Assembly: GCA_964588705.1 (NCBI GenBank)
Contig: CAZPQV010000048.1
Location: 1-17,916, forward strand
From: CAZPQV01 sp964588705
GTDB lineage: Bacteria; Bacteroidota; Bacteroidia; Flavobacteriales; Weeksellaceae
DNA length: 17,916 nucleotides
Reading direction: 5' to 3'
In this document: piece by piece, positions 14,785-17,916 of the stretch
How positions within the stretch are numbered: the first letter of the stretch is position 1
Layout of the letters: the number at the start of each line of letters is the position of its first letter
Position numbers and translations under genes: made by a program
The notes under the pieces: model-generated
Seen by the model: the letters and a program-made list of their open reading frames with translations, nothing else
Told to the model about the DNA's origin: nothing
The model's database searches: none

Positions 14785-15291
14785 TTATTTCACAACCTTA
14801 ATTCCTGAAGCCATAAATCTGATTTCTTCCTGAGGTTCGGTAATTGCATCGATTTCTGCCTGCGATTTTTTAGCGTCTTCAGCATAATGCTTTGCTTCCT
14901 TTACAGAAAGCATGTTTTTTTCAGCCACGCCTTCCAAAACAATTGTTTTGCCTTCCAAAGCCGTAGGAACGAAGTAAGCATAGTCCTTCATTTTCACGAA
15001 GAATCTTTCGTCGTTTTCGGTGGCTACCGTAATCCAACAACCTTTATTTGGGCAAACTTCCACAACTTTTCCTTTTACCGCAACGTTTTCTACTTTCTTG
15101 GATTTTTTCAGTTTTTTCTGAAGTTTCTTTGTGCTGATGGCTTTCTTTTCAGCGGTTGCAGAAATTGCTCCACCATAAGAGTCACCAACTAAAGCATTTC
15201 CCGGAGGAGGTGATGGTTTCTTCGCTTCGCTTTCCTGCGCAAAAGTGATGGTAGCAAAACCTAAAGCCAATAGTAATAATAGTTTTTTCAT
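14785..15291 (-). CDS. Secreted DUF4920 domain protein
   Basis: Exported protein of 168 residues. The start at 15291 gives MKKLLLLLALGFATITFAQE, a clean signal peptide cleaved after residue 18. The longer frame from 15321 would bury that signal behind ten residues and is rejected. A lysine-rich, Pro-rich linker (20-70) leads to a compact beta-rich domain with VAVKGKVVEVCPNKGCWITV (71-90 region), in which Cys80 and Cys85 enclose P-N-K-G. FFVKMKDYAYFVP, LEGKTIVLEGVA and VKEAKHYAEDA then follow. This is the DUF4920 pattern and probably an OB-like fold. The two cysteines could bind metal or form a disulfide. Function is unknown. A TATTTTTG candidate -7 element lies at 15309-15316 on its strand. 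Confidence 0.82.
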   Translation of the reverse strand: MKKLLLLLALGFATITFAQESEAKKPSPPPGNALVGDSYGGAISATAEKKAISTKKLQKKLKKSKKVENVAVKGKVVEVCPNKGCWITVATENDERFFVKMKDYAYFVPTALEGKTIVLEGVAEKNMLSVKEAKHYAEDAKKSQAEIDAITEPQEEIRFMASGIKVVK

Positions 15292-15308
15292 TTGTATAAT
15301 CATTTGGT

Positions 15309-15316
15309 CAAAAATA
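15309..15316 (-). promoter_or_regulatory. Possible -7 element of the DUF4920 gene (TATTTTTG)
   Basis: TATTTTTG on the minus strand fits TAnnTTTG, 17 bases before the chosen start codon. It supports the shorter start at 15291, because the longer frame would begin at 15321, upstream of it. No TTG stands at the usual distance. Confidence 0.35.
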
Positions 15317-15390
15317 AACATTTTTGTGAAACTTAAGTCTTGTTTTTTGAAATATATTCTATATTTACTTTCCGAAAATCAAATAAAACA

Positions 15391-16803
15391 ATGGACAAAA
15401 AACTCAAACTTTGGGATGCAACGATGCTTGTAATGGGCTCAATGATCGGTAGCGGCATTTTTATCGTAAGTTCCGATATGATGCGAAATCTCGGCTCCGG
15501 ATATTGGCTGATTGTGGTTTGGGTCATTACCGGTATTCTTACTGTTGCCGGTGCAATTTCTTACGGCGAACTGTCATCAATGTTTCCAAAAGCGGGCGGA
15601 CAGTATACTTATATTAACGAGATATTCGGTAAAATGGCAGGTTTTCTGTACGGTTGGGGACTTTTCACCGTCATTCAGACCGGAACGATTGCTGCCGTTG
15701 CCATGGCTTTCGGAAAGTTTACAGCGTATCTGGTTCCTTGGCTCAACGATTCTGCACCCATTTTTCAAAGCGGAAGTTTCAAAATAACCTGGGTGCAGAT
15801 TTTGGCTATTTTAATGGTTATCCTGCTCACTTGGGTGAATACAAGAGGTCTGAAAAATGGAAAAATTCTTCAGGATATTTTCACAACGTCTAAAATTCTG
15901 GCGCTTGTAGGATTGATTGCGTTCGGTTTTTTTCTTGTTAAAGATTCACAATGGGCTTCCAATATGAGTTTCGGATGGAACGCTTTTCAGAATTTTGGAA
16001 AAGAAATAGGGAACGATCTCCTCCCAACCGAATGGAAATCTATCGGCGGAATGACGCTTCTTGGCGGAATTGCCGCTGGAATGGTCGGTTCAGTATTCAG
16101 TTCTGTAGCTTGGGAAAACGTAACATTTGTTTCCGGTGAAGTCGAAAATCCAAAGAAAAATGTTGTAAAATCAATGGTTTTCGGAACTACAGCGGTGATG
16201 ATTCTTTATCTTTTGGTAAATCTCGTTTACCTGAATGCGCTCGACCGTGAGGGAATTGCTTTTGCCGATAAAAACCGTCCTGCGGTTGCCGCGTCCGAAA
16301 TGATTTTCGGAAGTTTAGGAACCATCATCATGGCACTTTTAGTGATGATTTCCACGTTCGGCTGTATGAACGGGCTTATTCTGGCTGGTTCAAGAGTTTA
16401 TCAGGCAATGGCCAAAGACGGTCTGTTCTTTAAAGGCGCCATCGAAAACAACGAGCATGGCGTTCCCGGAAAATCATTGTGGATGCAGTGTTTATGGACT
16501 TGTGTTTTGGCGCTTTCAGGTCAGTACGGCGACCTTTTAGACATGATTTCGTTCGTCATTGTTATTTTCTACATGGTTACCGTTTTCGGCGTTATTTGGC
16601 TCCGAATCAAGCGTCCGGAACTCGACAGACCGTACAAAACATGGCTTTATCCAATCACACCAATTCTCTATTTACTCATCGGAACGGCGTTCTGCGTGCT
16701 GCTCATCATCTACAAACCAAATTACACATGGCCGGGATTCATCCTCATTTTATTGGGATTACCCGTATATTTTTACATCAACAGGAAGAAGCAGATTCAA
16801 TAA
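15391..16803 (+). CDS. APC-family amino acid permease
   Basis: Inner-membrane amino acid/polyamine/organocation transporter of 470 residues with about twelve hydrophobic segments. The first helix carries the family motif GSMIGSGIFIVSSD (16-29), matching the conserved unwound G-S-G-I-F of APC transporters. It is followed by SYGELSSMFPKAGGQYTYI and YGWGLF, and later by GCMNGLILAGSRVYQAMAKDGLFF and the RIKRPELDRPYK loop. These resemble the LAT/serine-threonine exchanger-like branch. An upstream in-frame ATG at 15340 would add 17 residues, but MDKKLKLWDATMLVMGSMIG is the normal N-terminus and the shorter start leaves room for a promoter in the 99-base divergent spacer. Which amino acid it carries cannot be read from the sequence. 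No linked enzyme suggests it. Confidence 0.92.
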   Translation: MDKKLKLWDATMLVMGSMIGSGIFIVSSDMMRNLGSGYWLIVVWVITGILTVAGAISYGELSSMFPKAGGQYTYINEIFGKMAGFLYGWGLFTVIQTGTIAAVAMAFGKFTAYLVPWLNDSAPIFQSGSFKITWVQILAILMVILLTWVNTRGLKNGKILQDIFTTSKILALVGLIAFGFFLVKDSQWASNMSFGWNAFQNFGKEIGNDLLPTEWKSIGGMTLLGGIAAGMVGSVFSSVAWENVTFVSGEVENPKKNVVKSMVFGTTAVMILYLLVNLVYLNALDREGIAFADKNRPAVAASEMIFGSLGTIIMALLVMISTFGCMNGLILAGSRVYQAMAKDGLFFKGAIENNEHGVPGKSLWMQCLWTCVLALSGQYGDLLDMISFVIVIFYMVTVFGVIWLRIKRPELDRPYKTWLYPITPILYLLIGTAFCVLLIIYKPNYTWPGFILILLGLPVYFYINRKKQIQ

Positions 16804-16850
16804 TTTTTTTTGGAGCAGAACGTTGGTATCCTACATTTGGGGTTTTCAAC

Positions 16851-16920
16851 CCGTTTTCCACTGCAATCTTTTTTGCCCTTGCATTTCCAAAAGCAAAAAA
16901 AGGATTTCCGTTTCAACCGG
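16851..16920. repeat. REP-like element with a long imperfect hairpin
   Basis: Two arms, about 26 bases (16851-16876, beginning CCGTTTTCC and ending TTTTTTGC) and about 28 bases (16893-16920, GCAAAAAAAGGATTTCCG and ending CAACCGG), are imperfect inverted copies around a 16-base loop. The bordering GGGGCTAGG and the phrase AAGGATTTCCG look like a repeat I remember from many Chryseobacterium intergenic regions. It sits between the permease and DUF2007 genes and may also act as a terminator. Confidence 0.6.
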
Positions 16921-16983
16921 GGCTAGGATTTCGGGTTGTGTTTCAGTTGTCGAAGATTTTGTAACTTTAAGAAAATTAAGGTT

Positions 16984-17208
16984 ATGAAAATACTTTTTAG
17001 AAGCATATATCATTTCGAAGTTCAGATTGCGCAAACCAAACTGGAGTCGCGTGGTATTCCGTCGTATATCAAAAATGAATATGTCAATAATGTCGCGGTA
17101 ATGCCCGTTGCCGAGAATTATATTCTCCTTATCGATGAACAGCATTACGACGAAGCCTTAAGAATTCTTGAGGAAGAGGTAGAGCTTGGAGATGAAGAAA
17201 GCGACTGA
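16984..17208 (+). CDS. DUF2007 domain protein
   Basis: Small cytosolic protein of 74 residues. The sequence MKILFRSIYHFEVQIAQTKL, then ESRGIPSYIKNEYV and ENYILLIDEQHYDEALRILEE, matches the DUF2007 pattern (putative signal-transducing protein). That pattern is a beta-alpha-beta unit that begins with a strand, has 'a-x-x-K-x-x-L-E-x-x-G-I' in the first helix, and ends with a helix of 'A-x-x-I-L'. The tail is acidic (EEEVELGDEESD). A longer frame from 16936 would start inside the repeat region and gives a Cys/Phe-rich extension that looks non-coding, so the ATG at 16984 is used. Function is unknown. TAACTTTA about 20 bases upstream is one base off the -7 consensus. Confidence 0.82.
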   Translation: MKILFRSIYHFEVQIAQTKLESRGIPSYIKNEYVNNVAVMPVAENYILLIDEQHYDEALRILEEEVELGDEESD

Positions 17209-17229
17209 TTATTTATTCAAATAAAACAA

Positions 17230-17258
17230 AAAATCCTGCGGAAACTCCACAGGATTTT
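17230..17258. terminator. Bidirectional terminator between DUF2007 and pntB
   Basis: AAAATCCTGCGG (17230-17241) and CCACAGGATTTT (17247-17258) form a 12-bp stem with one imperfect pair and a 5-base loop. A tracts lie on the left and T-rich DNA on the right. The flanking genes converge here, so it can serve both. Confidence 0.75.
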
Positions 17259-17279
17259 ATATTTAAAAAAACTTAAGTA

Positions 17280-17916
17280 TTATAAATTTTTGATTTCAGC
17301 AGTCAAGTCCTGAAGAACTTTCTTGGCATCACCAAACAGCATAGATGTTTTCGGACGGAAGAACAGTTCGTTTTCAATTCCGGCGTAACCCGGTTTCATG
17401 CTTCGTTTGTTTACGATAACGTTTTTGGCAAGCTCCACATCCAAAATTGGCATTCCATAAATAGGAGAGGCCGGATCTTCTTTTGCGGCAGGGTTTACAA
17501 CGTCGTTCGCACCAAGAATCAATACCACATCGGTTGACGAGAATTCGTCGTTGGCCTGTTCAAGAAGTTTATCATAAGGAACATCGGCTTCAGCCAATAG
17601 TACGTTCATGTGTCCAGGCATCCTTCCTGCAACCGGGTGAATGGCATATTTTACTTCAACACCTTTGCTTTCGAGAAGTTTTTCAAGTTCGTGGCAAGTA
17701 TGCTGTGCCTGTGCAACTGCAAGTCCGTATCCCGGCACAATCATCACTTTGTGAGCATAACTCATAATTACAGCAGTATCACTCAAGGTGATTTCTTTTG
17801 CAGTACCACCTTGCGAGCCGTGAGGACCTTAGCCTTTAGCGTTTCCACCAAACGAACCGATAAAAACGTTCATTAGCGAACAGATCATGGCATTAGTCAT
17901 CAGAAGCGTAAGTAAA
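17280..17916 (-). CDS. pntB: NAD(P) transhydrogenase beta subunit, C-terminal part with in-frame stop
   Basis: Membrane-bound proton-translocating transhydrogenase, which exchanges hydride between NADH and NADP. The C-terminal NADP-binding domain III is complete: VPGYGLAVAQAQHTCHELEK, HPVAGRMPGHMNVLLAEADV, LGANDVVNPAAKEDPASPI, NVIVNKRSMKPGYAG and MLFGDAKK are hallmark segments shared with E. coli PntB. Before it come TAKEITLSDTA and, up to the window edge, the last membrane helix of domain II (LLTLLMTNAMICSLMNVFIG followed by SFGGNAKG). Between these, codon 17831-17829 is TAA, so the reading frame is interrupted by a stop within the linker. One base change (TAA to GAA) would restore it. The gene continues beyond the right edge. 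Either it is a real pseudogene or the base is a contig-end error. Confidence 0.9.

Noticed and set aside
16479..16987. Two plus-strand open frames of 142-161 codons running past the permease stop
   Set aside because: They overlap the permease in other frames and continue through the repeat element. The translations have no family resemblance.

Overview
The window looks like a chromosomal stretch from a low-GC member of the Bacteroidota, most likely a flavobacterium close to Chryseobacterium (Weeksellaceae). This is inferred from several signs. Signal peptides end in a Phe-Ala-Gln or Asn-Ala-Gln context. Promoters fit TTG-N19-TAnnTTTG. There is a bL19 of the flavobacterial MDLL type, an XRE regulator with a Bacteroidota-style tail, DUF4920 and DUF2007 genes, and intergenic repeats I associate with this group. 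No tRNA, rRNA, CRISPR array or insertion sequence is visible. The sequence is a scaffold: ten Ns lie at 383-392, close to an apparent frameshift, and an in-frame stop lies close to the right edge.

Layout. Positions 1-104 (minus) hold the 5' end of rplS (bL19), with a good promoter and a ~60-nt leader. After an AT-rich spacer and the gap comes the main block on the plus strand (about 395-11172). It contains a sodium:solute symporter, an AMP-forming acyl-CoA ligase, a secreted alpha/beta hydrolase, a hairpin terminator, an unknown 472-aa helical-repeat protein, a TonB-dependent receptor, a cytosolic alpha/beta hydrolase, D-3-hydroxybutyrate dehydrogenase and both subunits of a 3-oxoacid CoA-transferase, closed by a strong terminator. 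The rest is more ordinary. There is an XRE regulator (minus), TerC (minus), an M14 carboxypeptidase-like protein (plus), a DUF4920 lipocalin-sized secreted protein (minus), an APC amino-acid permease (plus), a DUF2007 protein (plus) and the C-terminal part of the NAD(P) transhydrogenase beta subunit (minus, broken by a stop codon).

How the main block may work. bdhA and scoAB give a firm core: D-3-hydroxybutyrate to acetoacetate to acetoacetyl-CoA. Around it sit an outer-membrane TonB receptor, a periplasmic or secreted hydrolase, an inner-membrane symporter, a cytosolic hydrolase and an acyl-CoA ligase. Together these form a complete path from outside the cell to the CoA thioester. My reading is that the locus scavenges 3-hydroxybutyrate esters or oligomers, for example poly(3-hydroxybutyrate) breakdown products. 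The core is well supported by active-site residues. The substrate of the receptor and of the two hydrolases is inference from gene order.

The most interesting points are this proposed uptake-and-hydrolysis system, two EF-hand-like calcium loops in the C-terminal barrel of the receptor, a perfect 10-bp inverted repeat that includes the receptor start codon, the unknown helical protein inside the locus, a frameshift that hides the first membrane helix of the symporter, and an in-frame stop in pntB.
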